DNA from: Macquaria australasica
Lineage: Eukaryota > Chordata > Actinopteri > Centrarchiformes > Percichthyidae
DNA: 64,000 nucleotides
Assembly (NCBI GenBank): GCA_005408345.1
Contig: SEMN01000054.1
Location: 442,001-506,000 of the forward strand
Direction of reading: 5' to 3'
A model generated the notes under the pieces. The model searched no databases. It saw only the letters and a list, made by a program, of their open reading frames with translations, and was not told the DNA's origin. Below, piece after piece: positions 1 through 35,834 of this stretch. A program made the position numbers and the translations under genes. Position 1 is the stretch's first letter. Every line of letters begins with the position of its first letter.

Positions 1-1658
1 GAAGAAGAGATGGGCTAGTCAGGAAAGACAGTGATCATTTGGGCAATAATGCACATTATGGGGTCTTTATAATATGGTTGTTCATCCAATACAGAATTCA
101 TGCAAGCAGCTGACTGATGTGGACGTATACTGTGCACCACATATGAACAAGAGTAACATTTTCACCTTTTAAACAGTGTGAAACGTTTAAAATATAATCT
201 TCCAAGTCTTTAATGCGTATAAATGGTACATTTTGAGGCAGTACGCACATTTTCTAAAACCTTAGAGGACCACAACATGCGGAACAAGACCTCACAAAAG
301 CCTCTGCCAGCCTGAATTAAAAATCATTATAATGTGTGCATGGAGCTATGCTGACATCTTATTGTCTGTCATGGTTTTAAATGAAAGTCACTCCACTAAT
401 TGTACTTTGTGCAACAGACATTCAGGCTATATACACGCTATGTGGGAGTCAGAGATGGTTGTTGGTCACGTTTCTGGGAACAATAAGTCCAGATACACGA
501 GAGTTACACGAGTGGTGGAAATCGTCCTGGCTAATGTGGGCAATGGGAAATTGTAAAATTGGCCCCTATTACATGATATGATATGATGCAGGGTGGTCTG
601 GGTTTGCCACCGGGCAAATGCATTATTCATAAACTAAATGTTTCTGTCTAATGAGCATTTAATGGATTATTCTGCATCAAAAGCTTTGGTTTGGGTAAAT
701 GTCCTGGTGGTTATCGAGCCAACTTTCTATAATGAGAATGCGGGAACACATAAAAGCCTTCGCTGGGGACTCCTCCGGCGCACTCCAACTGTCTGGTTAA
801 AGTAGCTGCAATTAGGCTGAAAAATATTTAATGTTAACATTTCCTCGAATTTTAGTAGCTGATCACGTTACGTTGTGGTGGTGGAGTTTGATAACACTTT
901 GAAAACCTTTCGGCATCGCATCTTTTCATGGGTCGATCTGCATTCAGGCCCATATTGAGTTGCTTGTCTTTGCAGTTCCCCTGATTTTTTTTTGAGACAG
1001 TGAATGGAGCACAAATTCCGAGGCACCAAGAATTACCAAATTATTGATTATTCAAAACAAGGTGCCAAATAATGCATTTACTAAATATGACATTGGCCTG
1101 CTTATTTGATTTTACAAATTCTAAATAATCTTAGATAAAAAATATATTGAGGATAAACCTTGCATCAGATGACATGAACGTATTGAACGTATTTGAATTA
1201 ATCATGTGTAGGCTAATACGTGTGATTTCTGGTCTTCCGATGATTCAAAACATGAACTAACAGACTAATTCCAGGACACTCTTGATTTATTTCCCGTTCT
1301 CAAATAGTCTGTTGTTATTTTGGACAGTAGATATCTGCTCACTACTTTTCGTGGGGCTTTCTTTTTTTTTCTGTGTAAAAGTGGAGTTTTGTATCTCTCC
1401 TCGGGTGTCGCTCCTCTCCTCCATCCTGCCCTGTTTCAGTTCTTTCTTTTTTTTTCCTCAGCTAAAGGAGAAGACTTGGAGAGCCCGGCTTAAACTGAAC
1501 AAGACTCCTAGAGGCTGAATGCACCCAACCGAACAGGACAAAACACCGAGGAACAAAGCCTTGTATGCACACAGTCGATTCAGAAACAGACGATAGAGAG
1601 AAAATGTGAAGATCTTTAGTTGACACAGTGTTGGAGCAGTCAACAGTAACCGGGAAAG
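1..1658. other. Upstream flank of antxr1, no gene seen
   Basis: AT-rich non-coding DNA with only short, unsupported ORFs. The last few hundred bases (pyrimidine-rich about 1340-1460, then the sequence leading to the ATG at 1659) probably hold the antxr1 promoter and 5' UTR, but I see no clear TATA box and cannot place the transcription start. Confidence 0.5.
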
Positions 1659-23423
<21,765 letters not shown>

Positions 23424-24366
23424 TGATGAAGAGAGGGCCTCCAATAAACAAGTGACACAGCAGCTCATTCCATAAAAAAACCCATGTCCTTCTTTCACCC
23501 CAAAGACTCAGAGGCAGCAAAGAGGCACACAATCTTATAAGGCAGGAGCTCTGACTTGAAGCTCTGTGCTTTGTTGCTGGACAGCAAAAAAAAAAATATT
23601 TATCTGATATCAAAATCAGCTACTGAGTTTCATCAAAGATAACATTTTTATAAAAAACACATAAGCATTATAGAAAAAACAAGCACGTATTTACTTGATT
23701 AAGCCTGTATGTACAGAATTAGATGTCATGTTGACTTTAGTGGTAAGAGTAAGTGCAATCCTTTGAGAATTCAGCATAAAGGATTTATGTGTTGTTGAAA
23801 GTTGGATTGTGACCGTTTGTGCATGAATGATGATGATGGTAAATAGACCTGTTTACTTTGGGTTGGTATAACAATGTTGAGCGAGGATGTGGTGAAAAAT
23901 ACAGCATGTAGTGAAAGATGATGGCTATGTTGGCTATGGTTTTTAAATGTACACTATTTTAGGTTTCTACAAATCGGACTCATTCATCATTTTACCTTTT
24001 CAACCAAAGAAACTTTTTCTACATCCTAATTCAAATTTAGTGTAAACGTTCAGTGATCTTATTGCAACTGCAGGGCAGTTTCTCCATATTTTATTTATTA
24101 TAATACAAGCCCTGTCTGCATCTGTTTTCTGTTTAGTATCAGGTGGGTTTCTGGGTTTTCAAGTATTTGAGGGAGGGGGATATGGAGGTGGATATAAGGA
24201 AGCGTTGTGGCATGGCTTCTGATGTATTTGTGGTCTTATTAGAACCTTCAAGTGAAAGATTACATTGAAAATTTGTATCTTCAGGGTTTCTCCTGTATAC
24301 AGCATTTACTGACTGAAATGATCATTTGCATTATTTCTTTATTAACAACCTTTTGTTTCTGTCTTC

Positions 24367-24372
24367 AATAAA
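24367..24372 (+). promoter_or_regulatory. antxr1: Likely antxr1 poly(A) signal
   Basis: AATAAA followed by a T/GT-rich tract (GGGTTTTTTTATGTGCTG). This gives a 3' UTR of about 0.95 kb. An earlier AATAAA at 23443-23448, only 20 bp after the stop, could give a very short alternative 3' end. Confidence 0.6.
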
Positions 24373-24399
24373 CAAAATGGGTTTTTTTATGTGCTGCCT

Positions 24400-25838
24400 G
24401 GCAGTGAGTTCTTTCAGTTATTAAGTGTTAAAAATATGGTATTATATTTCAATAGGACTTTTTTTGCACAGTCATATTGTGAATCAGCTTACAAACACAT
24501 TGGGGTCACTGCAGCAGACACCTAATGGCATATTTATTGGTTAATAGGATATTGCAGGATGCAACATTTGGTGATATGTGTTCCTCTTTAATTAAACTAA
24601 TTACACTTCTGCTGCTGTCAGGACACTAATAATCTATCCATGACATTTATATAGGTAGCCTGCAAAATTAATACTAAATTCTAAGATTTCTAATTGCTTT
24701 TGGGTTTATTCAGTTATATTTTTACAACACATCACTGCTCTGATATAAATCTTTTTGTCACTTGTTTCCCATTTAAACCTTTGCATTAGTCCTGCTGTGC
24801 ACTCAGTGGCTTTGGAAAGTATTCAAACCAAACTTCTAAAAACATGTTCTCACTTTGTCATTGAGGGTTATTTTTAAGGTAAATCTATCCATTTTAAATA
24901 AAATGTGGAACACATGTAAAACATGGTCTGAAGTCACTTTATATACATTTAACCTCAGTGTCGATGACGCCTGGTTTTGAGAATGTCCTGAATCAGTCGA
25001 GGATATCTGCACCCCTCCTCAAACACTGACACACTGAGCTCAGACAAGAGAGTGCGATTAAGAGGTCAGTCTGTCACTACTTGACTAATTTTGCTGTACT
25101 CCCTGGAAATGAATCACACAAGGCTAATGGTATGTTAACTCACCCTGCACAACAACAAACTACAGCTTCTATCTCGGTATCTCTAAAGAGCTGCATTGAA
25201 GGCACACGGTCACATGAAAAACTAACTGCCCGCAGGCTGCAGATAACTCTGGGTTTCTGATGAGGACAGTTGTTAGAGGAAAATATTGTTTTAGACTTTG
25301 CAGAACAAAAATTAAATTTGTATTTTAATCATCTTAAATGCATTCATAAACGCTCATATTCAGTTATTAAGCCAGAAGTCTACAGCACCCTCAAGTGACC
25401 AAATAACACAATAACAAAAGGAAGACATTCCTCTTTCCAGACCAGTCTTATTGTCTATCTGCATATGTAGACAGAGCTCATGCATAAATACATTTTTTAT
25501 GTTTATCAAAAGGGAGAGTTTTATCTGATGCATACATAACAGATTACAGTTGAGTGATCTTTTTGACAGCCAAAGGATTTTCCATTTGGTCTGTCAATAT
25601 CCACCAAGGCAAGGACAGCACATCCAACACACACACTTAATATTGACTGTTTGACGTCAATCAGAGCATTTCTAGAGCTTAGGAAGATGAAACAGTTTAA
25701 AAACAAACTAGTTTCACCTTCGATGACAGTCTGTCAGAAACACACAACCAAAAGGTGTATGTCTACATTTTTGTATGTTTATGAACACACCACCACACAA
25801 ACACATTTGAAGTCCACTGAGTAATACAATTATGTTCT
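24400..25838. other. Tail-to-tail intergenic gap between antxr1 and rrp12
   Basis: Non-coding AT-rich DNA. It must hold the rrp12 3' UTR and cleavage site on the minus strand, but I find no canonical AATAAA there. The nearest variant is an ATTAAA (minus) at 25324-25329. Confidence 0.5.
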
Positions 25839-28800
25839 TCAGGCTTTCCCCTTTTTCTTCTGCATTTTCCTTCCAGACAGCGCCCCCTTCTGGGCTCCTC
25901 TCACCATGCCCTTGAATTGGCCCTGCAGTTTGGCACGCTTCCTGTGAACACAAAGAATAAAACATGTTGCCGTCTGACATTCTTACATAAATCAATTCCT
26001 TAATCAGAGAAGTTTATGGGGTTCTACAATGACAAAAATACCTGCGATTGAGCTGGGCCTTCTTCAGAGGGATGTAAGCGTAAGGATCAGGCTTTCCTTT
26101 TTTCTTCACATCTCCTTTTCCTTTCTGAGATGAAGGATGAAAGAATAGACACTCAGGATTATGGTTTCTAAGCAACAAGTCCTGCAGTGTGCGTTTCTGC
26201 ATGCTGTCAGACTCACCTTTGACTTGTAGTCTCCCCCGATGTCTTCCCTTCCTCCCAGGGGTCTGTGGATGCCTGAGCCCCCAGCTGAGGAGAAACAAAA
26301 TGTGTTGTTTAGTCTAAATCACAATTCGTCATGGACATGTTGGACCTCCAGAGCCTGCCCAAATGTTAACCTAAAAAGAGCTCATGTAATCCCAAACTCT
26401 TGCCTACAACCCAAGCTTTATGCACAGGCTGATTCACTAACAATTCACTGTTAGCTACCCAGTCCTACCTTTATATTTCAACTGGGGTTCAAGGTCCATG
26501 TCTTCATCAAAGTTGTCATCTTGGAACTTCCTTTTCTGTGTCTTTTTCTAAAGGGGATTTAAAAGAAATGTAGATGATAAATGAAAAACAGCAATAGAAA
26601 CGTCTCTACAGCAACAAGAAAGCTACATAATCACTGTGTCACATAAATACTCACACTCTTGACTCCAGCCTCTTCTAAGATATCTTTCATCTCTCCCTCA
26701 TCTGTGGGGAAAGTAACGGGTTATTGTCACAGCCTGTTCAGACATAAAGCAATGTACGCGACAGTTGGACTAACTCCAGGATCTCTCTTACCTTTGTCTT
26801 TCACATCGTCCTCTTCATCCTCCCTGATGATCAACCGCCCGTCTGATGTCACCTTGAAGCCGTGCTCGACCTTGGCACTCTTTTTCAGCGCTGGGTTGGT
26901 GGCTGAGAAACAACAAAACCATGTTAACAAATACCTCCACAGAATACAGTAAGCTTTTGATGCAGGCCCACAGTAACTATGTTACCTAGCACTCTCTGGG
27001 AAACCTTGGAATCCAGGAAGTTAAGTGGGTCATCTTCCTCTCCTTCTTTGAGCCAGGCCTGTCCTTTCCGCTGTTTGCCTCCTTTCTTCTTAGCATTACC
27101 AGCCTTCCCTTCATCCTCTGATAAGTCACTGTCCGACTCCGCGAGGATGTCCTCAATACTACAGAGGAGAGGACATAAGGTGTCTAAGAAAGAAATGGGT
27201 AAATGAATGAGGGAAGGCAGGGTTTTGTGTGGGGAACAGTGGCCTACCTTTTGCTCTTTGTTTTAGGTGCCTCCTCTTCGCTCTCGGAGTCGTCCTGCTG
27301 CTCTGTGGCCTGTTTCCGTCTCTTGGTGCGAGCCTCAGCCTTACGGATGTTTGCAAGCACCTTGTGGTGTTCTGCAGGCAGTATGCTCTTCACCAGCTCA
27401 AAACTGGAAATACAGCAGATTATCAGACACGTACACAACAATACACACAGTACATGACACTGTAACATAAAGAAGCAATGCCGTTCTGATAGATATAAAA
27501 AAAGACCTCACAAAACACAAAGTAAGGTGAATGTGGGTCAAATTACAAATGGTATATATACACTGAAGAATGGCACAATAATGTGGAACCATCTCATCTT
27601 CAGCCCCCAAAACAACCAGAGTCAGCTGTGTTCATCTCAACAAACAGCTGGTGCCATTATTAAACAAAGCGCCCTTTGTTAATGTTAGCATATAGTATTA
27701 TTAGTATAATTGCCAACATCTTCTAATGATTTCCCTGGACAGTGCTTTAATCAGTTGTGTTTACAACAAGACTGTTTTGGTTAACTGGTAGCAAATAATG
27801 TCAGACAAACTGACATTATTTAAACAAAAAAAACAAATCAGAAGCATCCCTGATCATCATCAAATATCAGTTCCTAATCAAAGCCAGCACATAAATCAAT
27901 CAACTCTGTTCAGTTCTTTCGAAAAACAGTGACAGACATTTGTTATCCAGGCTCCATATCATGTCCAAGACACAAACACTTACAAAACATGATCACATAC
28001 AAATTCCATTTCAATAACTGTGTTGATATACAGTAATTTTGCCTGTAAAAGTAATAGTACTGACACTGCTGCGCCAAAGAAATAGGAGGAATTACCAAAT
28101 CAATCTATAATAATTCATCAATTGCTTTGAAAAAAACAAAACAAAAACCCAAGATTTTACACGGAGTAAAAAAAAAAAAAAAGTTAAAATGGACATTTTT
28201 TGTCGTGCATTGTTACTCACCATCATGTCTCCCTCAGAGCAACAAGTTAGCTGAAAGGTGCCCAGTTGATACTTAGTATCTTAAAAAAAACAAGAAAGAA
28301 AACCAGCACTTACCCAAACTTTCTGATGAACTTAGTGAAGATGTTCTTCAGTTTGGTCCTGAAGTGCCTCCTCACGTCATCTTTGATGTTCCCAACGCTC
28401 TCCATCTGAACACACGACAGAGAGTGAAGTTTGTATTAAATGAGGGCACGACTATCTTATAGTGGACTCAAGTATCTATAATGTCAGTGCCTACCATGAC
28501 AGTGGCATGCGATGCCAGCGTCTTGGGGTCCATGATGAAAAGGATGACCTTGATGAAGCCTAAGGCGGCTTTGACTATCTCTCTGGTACGAGACGACAGC
28601 AGCAGACAAACATTGTGCAGCAGCTGTTCCCTGGTGGTCACTTCTATGGCGTCTGGGAAAGAAAAGGCACAGACTGAATCCAGTCCACAAATATAAGCGT
28701 TCAAAACACCAACAGGAAAGTGCTGAAAGTCAGCAGGCCTACCTTTATACTCAAACACTAGACGAGTTAGCGCCAACACTGTGCAGGTGATCATGGTGAC

Positions 28801-31800
28801 GGAGCCTGTGAGTCCTGCGTACACCAACACCAAATACTGATCCATGGCATCTGGATCAGAGACAGATGCTCAATTAGTATGTTATTATTCACGTTCCACT
28901 TGTCAAGTCTTCAAAATGAGAAACTTGTGTGCGTGTCCACATATACACAATAGAAGTGTGTTACCTTCCGTGTTCCCACAGAAGCGGACAAATGCGTTTC
29001 CCATTTCCACCAGCAGATTGTAGGCATTCTTACGAGCTCCAACAGACACCTCCTTGGTACATATAATCACCTGAAAGAGAGAACATCCTCATGAAAACGA
29101 TAAACATCAGAACTCTGTGTGTGTTTGTGTGTTTGCCAGCAGTTATTTGCGTTTGTACCTCTGGCAGCAGTGCGGTGATAAAGTCTTTGTGTTCTTCGCT
29201 GAGTCTTTTCACGATGTGGATCAGACACTTCAGTCTCGGCTGAGAAAAAGCAATACAAATAGAAAGATACAATCAGACAGCACTGTAAATCAAGGTACGC
29301 AGTCCCATCTAATGTCAGGTTTATTTTATTTCTCTCTATGCGGCGGTCTCACCCTCTTTGCTGGTGAAGAGGCGTTTTTCAGAGTCTCGAGCAGGACGAC
29401 TTTGAGTGTTTCCAGATTAGCCAAGACAAACGACCTACACTCATCTCTCTCTCCGCCACACATCTCCTCCAGCACACGGTACGCCTTCTTCTGCATGCCT
29501 GGCTCTTTGGTCTGAAAGCAAATGCACCAACAGACACAAAGTTACTAAGACATATACTTAGATTCAAAAGCTTTGGATTAAAAACTGGACATGTGTCAAG
29601 TACACTGTGTATACCCTCCTTACCTCCAAATATGGCCTAATCAGCTCAAAGGTTTTAGTCATGGTGACCGCATCTACAGAGGGAGCCATGGCAACCACAA
29701 GGTCCATCATTGACAGTCTGAGATATAGAGAAAGCCAGAACAAAAGAAGCAAACAGACGAAAGAGTAAGTATACCGATATATTTTCTAAAATATATAAGT
29801 GAGTGATTAAGGCAAACATAATTCTATAGCAATATATCCTTATTCATGATGTCCTACCGTGTGAACTCAGTGGTGTCTGTGCTGCTCAGTCTGTCTGTGG
29901 CTTTTTGCAGGAACGTGCAGACCATCTGAGGATGATCATTTTGATTAATGAGACACCAGCACAATAAATATGGCCTATTCAGTTCTGTATGAAAGAAGTC
30001 TAGACTTGTTTTTTTATGATGCGTGTCCAGTCCTCCACCCCTGGCGCACTAAATTATGTAAACAAACACAAACTGCTTCATTACATGAGAACATTGTGCA
30101 GAAGGATGTGAGCAAACTTAACTGACCTGTGTTTCGGTAACACTTAAGTAGACCTTGATAGTGTCTAGTATAGCCATCCTGTAGGTGCCGGACTCTCCAG
30201 CTGCAGGCTGCTGGCTGTACACGTTGAAAAAGATGGGCAGGAAGTTCTTAGAGAAGCGGCCCACTTCAGCCTTTTCTTCCTCTACAGACATAAAGCAGAC
30301 GCGACAGGTTTTGGAATTACTTGATTCAAGCAGTAGTTTTTTTATGTCGTCTCTCTCTGAGAACATGTGCGTCTTCCTACCAGTGGAGCAGCTCTTGTTG
30401 ATAATAGTGCGTAGAGCCTGGCACACTGTGAGCCTCAGGTCTGGCCGTTCATTAATAGCCATACCGAGCACGCGGGCAATGCCTTTGAAGGATGTCAGCA
30501 GGTCCACAGGACATGTACAGAAGCCAGGGAGCATGGTCCAAATCTGAAAGAACAGACGTGCACTTCTCAACAACTCATTCACTCCAACTCTTTCTTCTGA
30601 ATACATCACAGTTAAGTCAATGTAGAGCTACCTGTAGCTGTAATGTCTGGTAGACTTTGGCCTCAAGTTTCTGTCCTGCTTGCTCCAACTCTTCAGCTAC
30701 AACACAAGAACAGAGTCATCAGTTAATACACATTTTAAAAAAAATAGGGTCACCCGAGCCTCAAGTGGCACATTGCACACTTTGTTTACCTCTCTGCTTG
30801 AGTGTAGAGGCCAGAGGGAGGAAATAAGAAGTGAAGAAACCGAGGTGAGTGTTCTTCACATGATCCCGTATGACCGGGACCAGCCAGCTGCGTGGGAACT
30901 CCAAGTCATCCCTGGTGGGAAAAATAAAAACAACACCACGCAGTCAGTTAAACCCCTATAACAACAAGAAGACCGCTCTACAGTGTTTGTGTGTCCGTGT
31001 TATTTTGCACTTACTCGTAGCCGGTGATGTTGAGAGGCACGGCACCCAGCACAACTTCAGGCCCCATGCTCTCTACAGCTCTACCGACAGCCAGGTCCAA
31101 CTCACCGCTGAAGGGGAATTGAGGAGTGGAGCGCAGGTCTGCCAGAGACTGCATGGACTGTCCAGGACACGACACAAAGACTCAAAATGGCAAAATGTTT
31201 ATCTTTCTTTACTCACATAGTGATCAACAACGTTTTGCGACTGTACCTTGGTCATGATGGGGTGAGCTTGTTTCCCTGCAGCTCGGTAGAAGCAACCCAG
31301 GATCTGCAGCACAAATGGCCAGGAGGCATGGAAGCGATAGGACAATCCTTCTTCTATGATACTGGAACACACACACACACAGCCACAATTATAATGATAA
31401 GCACTTATATGTAGTCTAGACAAGGAAAGGTGGAAAAGATTGAGGCTAGCTTTGCAAACAGTTAGGGAACTTACCGAAACATTTTGCAGACATAGGAGGG
31501 GTTCCCTGCAGAGGCTGTGGCAGTGATTATGCCCATTTCCTCCATGCGAGGGGCAACACATTCAGTCAACAAAGTCTGAAACACAAACATGAATAAATCA
31601 TCAATTAGGACCCTGTATACACTGTTTAAAATGAAAACTGACTCTTTCCTTCCTAAGCCAGTTATAAGGATTTTGCAGACTTCCCTGTCTGGGACATCTT
31701 CATCAACTTGAGTTACTCAATGTGGAAGTCCCGAAGATAATTTATTTACCTTTAGTGTATTGGTGGCTGCAGAAACCACCTGTGTGTGAGGCGACAACAG

Positions 31801-34800
31801 GCAGGACGTGGCAGCAGAGAAGAGGCGAGGGAGGTGACCCAAACTCAGAGAACTCTGCAAACTAGACAAAGACGCACAGACTGTTGACCAATCTGACTAG
31901 AAAACACGCAACTACATGATTACAAGAAAGGATTTGTGGTGCTGTTGTGAGAAAACACAGGTTCTTACTTTGCCAAGTGAACATGTGCTTTCTCCATGAC
32001 AGCGAGCCAGGCGAGCAGAGGCTGCAGGTCGTTCTCACTGGGCAGGTAGTCATACAGAGCCTGAGGATGAGAAATAACCTATTAGCTTTCACACCGCATT
32101 TTGCATTATGATTTTGGTCCATTTGTTTCGTTTGTATTCTCTCACCGTGATGATCTGTGCGTTGAGTTCTGGCGAGAGGGTTGACGCATTTGGCTTCCCG
32201 CTGAACAGCGTATGAAAGGCCTGCATGGCACTCGCAGTCACCAGCTAAGCCCCAAAACACAGCAGTATATATTAAAAACTACATGAGCATCCATGTAGGT
32301 GAACAAAGGGTTATCTGGCTGCACCTATGAATGTTTTTGTGTTCTCACCACATGGCTGAGCGTCATCACTCGCAACAGAGTCTCACAACAGGACTTGACA
32401 GCTCCCAGAGGAAATGTCCCCATCAACTCCTTTAGGAGACCCAGCACATGAAGGGTGGTGGTGTCCTCTTTGCTGCCTGAGGGGGAAAAAAAGAAACAAA
32501 CTACAACTTGCTGGACAAGCACAGAATCACACAAACTATTATCTTCATCGCAGTAAGAACAACAAATAGGTATATTGGTGCTATACAACTGTATGCAGTA
32601 AAGCCAATGACCATGTCGTCTTACCTCCTGCCTGCTCCATTTCTTTGATGCAGAACTTGGCTGTGGTCGCTGCAGCAGGGTGATGGGTTGGGGCATTATC
32701 TGTAAACAGGAAGTCACTACCTCTGAGAATGGAGCAAACACCTTGCTGTGCTGCTTTACGGACCTGAGAGGAAAAAGTGGACATAAAATGAAACAATGAA
32801 AATATTGGACGATTTTAGCGTACTTCTGAGGCAGTTACTAGTAGGCTGGTGAGACAGACCTTAGGCTTGCTGTGCACTGTGAAGCTGAGAAGGCCGTGGT
32901 AAGCCTGAAGAGTAGTCGGGTAAGTCCAGACAGATGTATCCTGCTTCCTCAACAAAGTGGCCAGGCATGACAGGATCTATAGATGCAAGAATGACTAAGT
33001 CGATCTTTGCTCCAGTTTTCAACAATAAACAGACAAACAGGCTCAGGGACAAATCTACTCACCCATCTAAGAGCCGAGGCGGTCTCAGACGTGGCCTGTT
33101 TAGACATGACGTCCATCAGAGCCTTGGTGGTGTCCGAGAACTTAGACATGAGCACTGGAGCAGGAACCCTAGGGAACGCAATACACCAATCAGATGAGAA
33201 AACATTTCCAATCATATCCAACTAGCCTCGACATGATGGGGGTTTCGTTTTGGGGAAAAAAGTTGTTAAAAGTCCAACCGTTTCATGACGAGGTTGAGGA
33301 GGTACGCCACTGCAGCCTGTGACTGTGCTGAATCCACAACCTCCAGGGTGGTCATCTACAGAAAGCACAGACATGCCTCATTTTCAGACACAACACCTAT
33401 GACCATGTTAACGCACCACAAATGATTTGGTAATATCTTAGTGAACATATTAAAAAAAGAGACAGCACTCACCAAAGCAGCAAAGTACTCTGTTTCAGTC
33501 TCCTTCCCTCCTTGACTACGGATCACCTCAGTAACAGCTGCCAACACCGCACAGATCTGTGAGGCACATCAGGTGACAATGTTACAGCTACAGGAAAATT
33601 ATATATTAATATATATTTGTTAGTAGTATTGGTATCATTGCATCTACTCTTTTGTTCCTAATGCAAAAGGGCAATCTTATCAAAACAAGAGGTTTGCAAA
33701 CATTACAAATCAGCCATATAGAGCTATTTATTTATGGGGTGTTGTGAATAACTGATCTACCTTCAGTGTAATGCTTACCTCTTTGTGAGCAGCCGAGTTG
33801 GACTCCCAGTAGCGCTGCACCTTCCTGAAGGTGAGGTTGGAGCAGTCCGACAGGCCGCTGAGGAAGGTACCCGAGGTCCTTTCTGACAACGCCTCGTCTG
33901 GCTCCTCTTCCATACAGGCATCTTTACGGCGGCCTGCACTGAGCTCCAGCGGACCTGCCTGCAGCTCATTGTGTAGCTTAAGAGCATCAACTGTTAGATC
34001 ACTCTTTCCTGTGAGGGGAAAAAAAAGATGAGAGGCACATCATTACATTCTCTCTCCAAAAGACAAATGGAAGCCGTCCTAGGGCATGATGGCGTTTCCA
34101 CATACAGGCATCAGAGTCAGAGTTGAAGTTGTTCAGGCCCATGCTGGGTGAACAATGCAGGAATCAAGCACCTTTTTACCCCCTAAATTCTAAGAGACTG
34201 CCGATGAACAATGATCGTAAACATACAGCCAAAGCAAGCAAGACGTTTGATAGGTCTACATATAACCTTGGTCCAACTTGGCATGCGTTTCATTTGCTGA
34301 GGATCAGACTGAAGGCAATAAGCCCCTGCAACAAGGATGATGGTGCAGCACGGGCCTAGCAGAGCGTCACCAGGAAGGGTACCAAGTATCTGATGGTGTC
34401 TATGGGTTATAGACATCAGTCCAGCAGTCGTTAACTGCACTGGATTTCCAACCAAATATCAAATATGATGACATATTTATACAATTACCTGTGGTACCCT
34501 GAAATTGGGGTGGGGGCGTGTTTAAATAGGGCTATAATTCCTGCACTGTTCACCCAATGTGTGGATGTAAACACACCCAAATTACAGCTGAAAGTCCAAA
34601 CTTTAACTTCAGAGTAATCATAAATACATTTAAAACCTAAAGTGCTGAGCAGAAAGCTAACGCAACTAAATGTGTGTGTCACTGGCCGAATGTGTACCAA
34701 TTCGTACCATCATTGTCAAGACTGTCTGTTTCAGGTTGTTTACATCAGCGACAATGAACAGTTATCTTAATGCAACGACTCTGTTGAGCAATGTGCCTCT

Positions 34801-35159
34801 TTGGCTCACACAGCAGCTGCTATCACTTAAAATCGAAGACTAAGCTGACTGACGAGTTATTTCAGCTGACCAAAGGGAAAAGACAGAAAGATATGATGTA
34901 GGATCTTGCACTGACAACTTTACTGGCATTGCTGATACACATAAAGTCAGCTCGAGTTAAATGGCTGACGCTGGCTAACGTTAGCACTAGCCAGAGACCC
35001 ACGTGTAACAGGAAGCTTACCGGTGGGTCGGCTGAAGAAGCGGCTTTTAGCAGCCTGCCGATAGCGACTCGTCTGCGGGTTTGAGTCGCTACTGTGTCCT
35101 TTCTTCCACCGTTTGAGTTTCGACCCTGTCCCAGACCGAAGTTTCCCCGATTTAACCAT
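25839..35159 (-). CDS. rrp12: RRP12-like ribosomal RNA processing protein, 34 exons, 1290 aa
   Basis: Nucleolar/nuclear HEAT-repeat (NUC173 family) protein needed for maturation and nuclear export of ribosomal subunits. Exons (5' to 3'): 35159-35021, 34008-33779, 33556-33473, 33355-33279, 33168-33063, 32976-32860, 32763-32625, 32476-32349, 32244-32146, 32060-31969, 31861-31750, 31575-31475, 31361-31247, 31157-31015, 30911-30790, 30696-30632, 30543-30381, 30281-30127, 29925-29858, 29717-29624, 29511-29353, 29239-29159, 29070-28965, 28850-28743, 28652-28495, 28405-28314, 27403-27248, 27158-26986, 26902-26792, 26701-26655, 26547-26469, 26284-26217, 26124-26042, 25941-25839. All phases join; the length is close to the human protein (about 1297 aa). 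The basic N-terminus (KLKRWKKGHSSDSNP), the Asp/Glu-rich tail (about 1040-1190) and the conserved KKKGKPDPYAYIPL near residue 1235 are diagnostic. Donors of exons 6 (GTCTGT), 16 (GTAGCT) and 18 (GTCAGT) are weak but in phase. Introns 1 (34009-35020) and 26 (27404-28313) show no further gene. Confidence 0.97.
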
Positions 35160-35251
35160 TTTTCGGGGCTGAGAATTATCACGTTGCCCCCCAACTGTCT
35201 GTGCAGCTCCAGATGACCGCGTCGCTCACCAAGCTACGTTACGGGCGTGCT

Positions 35252-35257
35252 CACGTG
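35252..35257. promoter_or_regulatory. rrp12: E-box (CACGTG) in the rrp12 promoter
   Basis: A canonical CACGTG lies 93 bp upstream of the rrp12 start codon. MYC/MAX-type factors bind this motif, and it is typical of ribosome-biogenesis promoters. Binding here is inferred. Confidence 0.45.
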
Positions 35258-35573
35258 TCTGGCCTGTCGTTGGCGTTATTTTGCCGGTAGATGGCGCCGT
35301 TCAGCACTGAAACATCACACCAGCCACCGAGCGAGTATGTGGACAGATCCATCTCAGCTGAGCGACCATTATCCGCTCGCGTAGGCTGCGTGATGTGGCT
35401 GAAAGCACCGGGAAAAAGGCTAATGGACCTTGAATTTGGATAGATTTGTAAAGACTTGCTGTTTCCAAGGGGGAAGGTAAAAGCGCAACAGATCAATTTC
35501 CACATTCCAAGACCGTGTGTGATGCAGTTGAATGCTCCAGAAAAGGCTAATAAGTGGACACTGAATTTGGGAA

Positions 35574-35730
35574 TTCAATTCAATTCAGTTCAGTTTTATT
35601 TATATAGCGCCATATCATAACAAAGTTATCTCAGGGCACTTTTTCGAGTAGAGCAGGTCTAGACCGACTCTTTATATTTACAGAGACCCAACAGTTCCCA
35701 CCATGAGCAATTGTTTAGTCATACACATTT
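35574..35730. repeat. Dispersed teleost repeat ('TATATAGCGCCA' family)
   Basis: Recognised by TTTTATTTATATAGCGCCA, ATAACAAAGTTATCTCAGGG, GAGCAGGTCTAGACCG, ACTCTTTATATTTACAGAGA and CCACCATGAGCAA, in the order of an element very common in percomorph genomes. Confidence 0.7.
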
Positions 35731-35834
35731 TTTTTCTTCTATTCTAGCCTATACATTTATGAAATATAATGTCTTTCTATTAAAGCTATTCTTGTTTATT
35801 TACCATAATTTGTACTCTGATTATATGCCTTTAG

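Noticed and set aside
27840..27880. TGATGAT/CTGA words on the minus strand of rrp12 intron 26, suggesting a C/D snoRNA
   Set aside because: C and D boxes are only about 15 nt apart and no terminal stem is seen.
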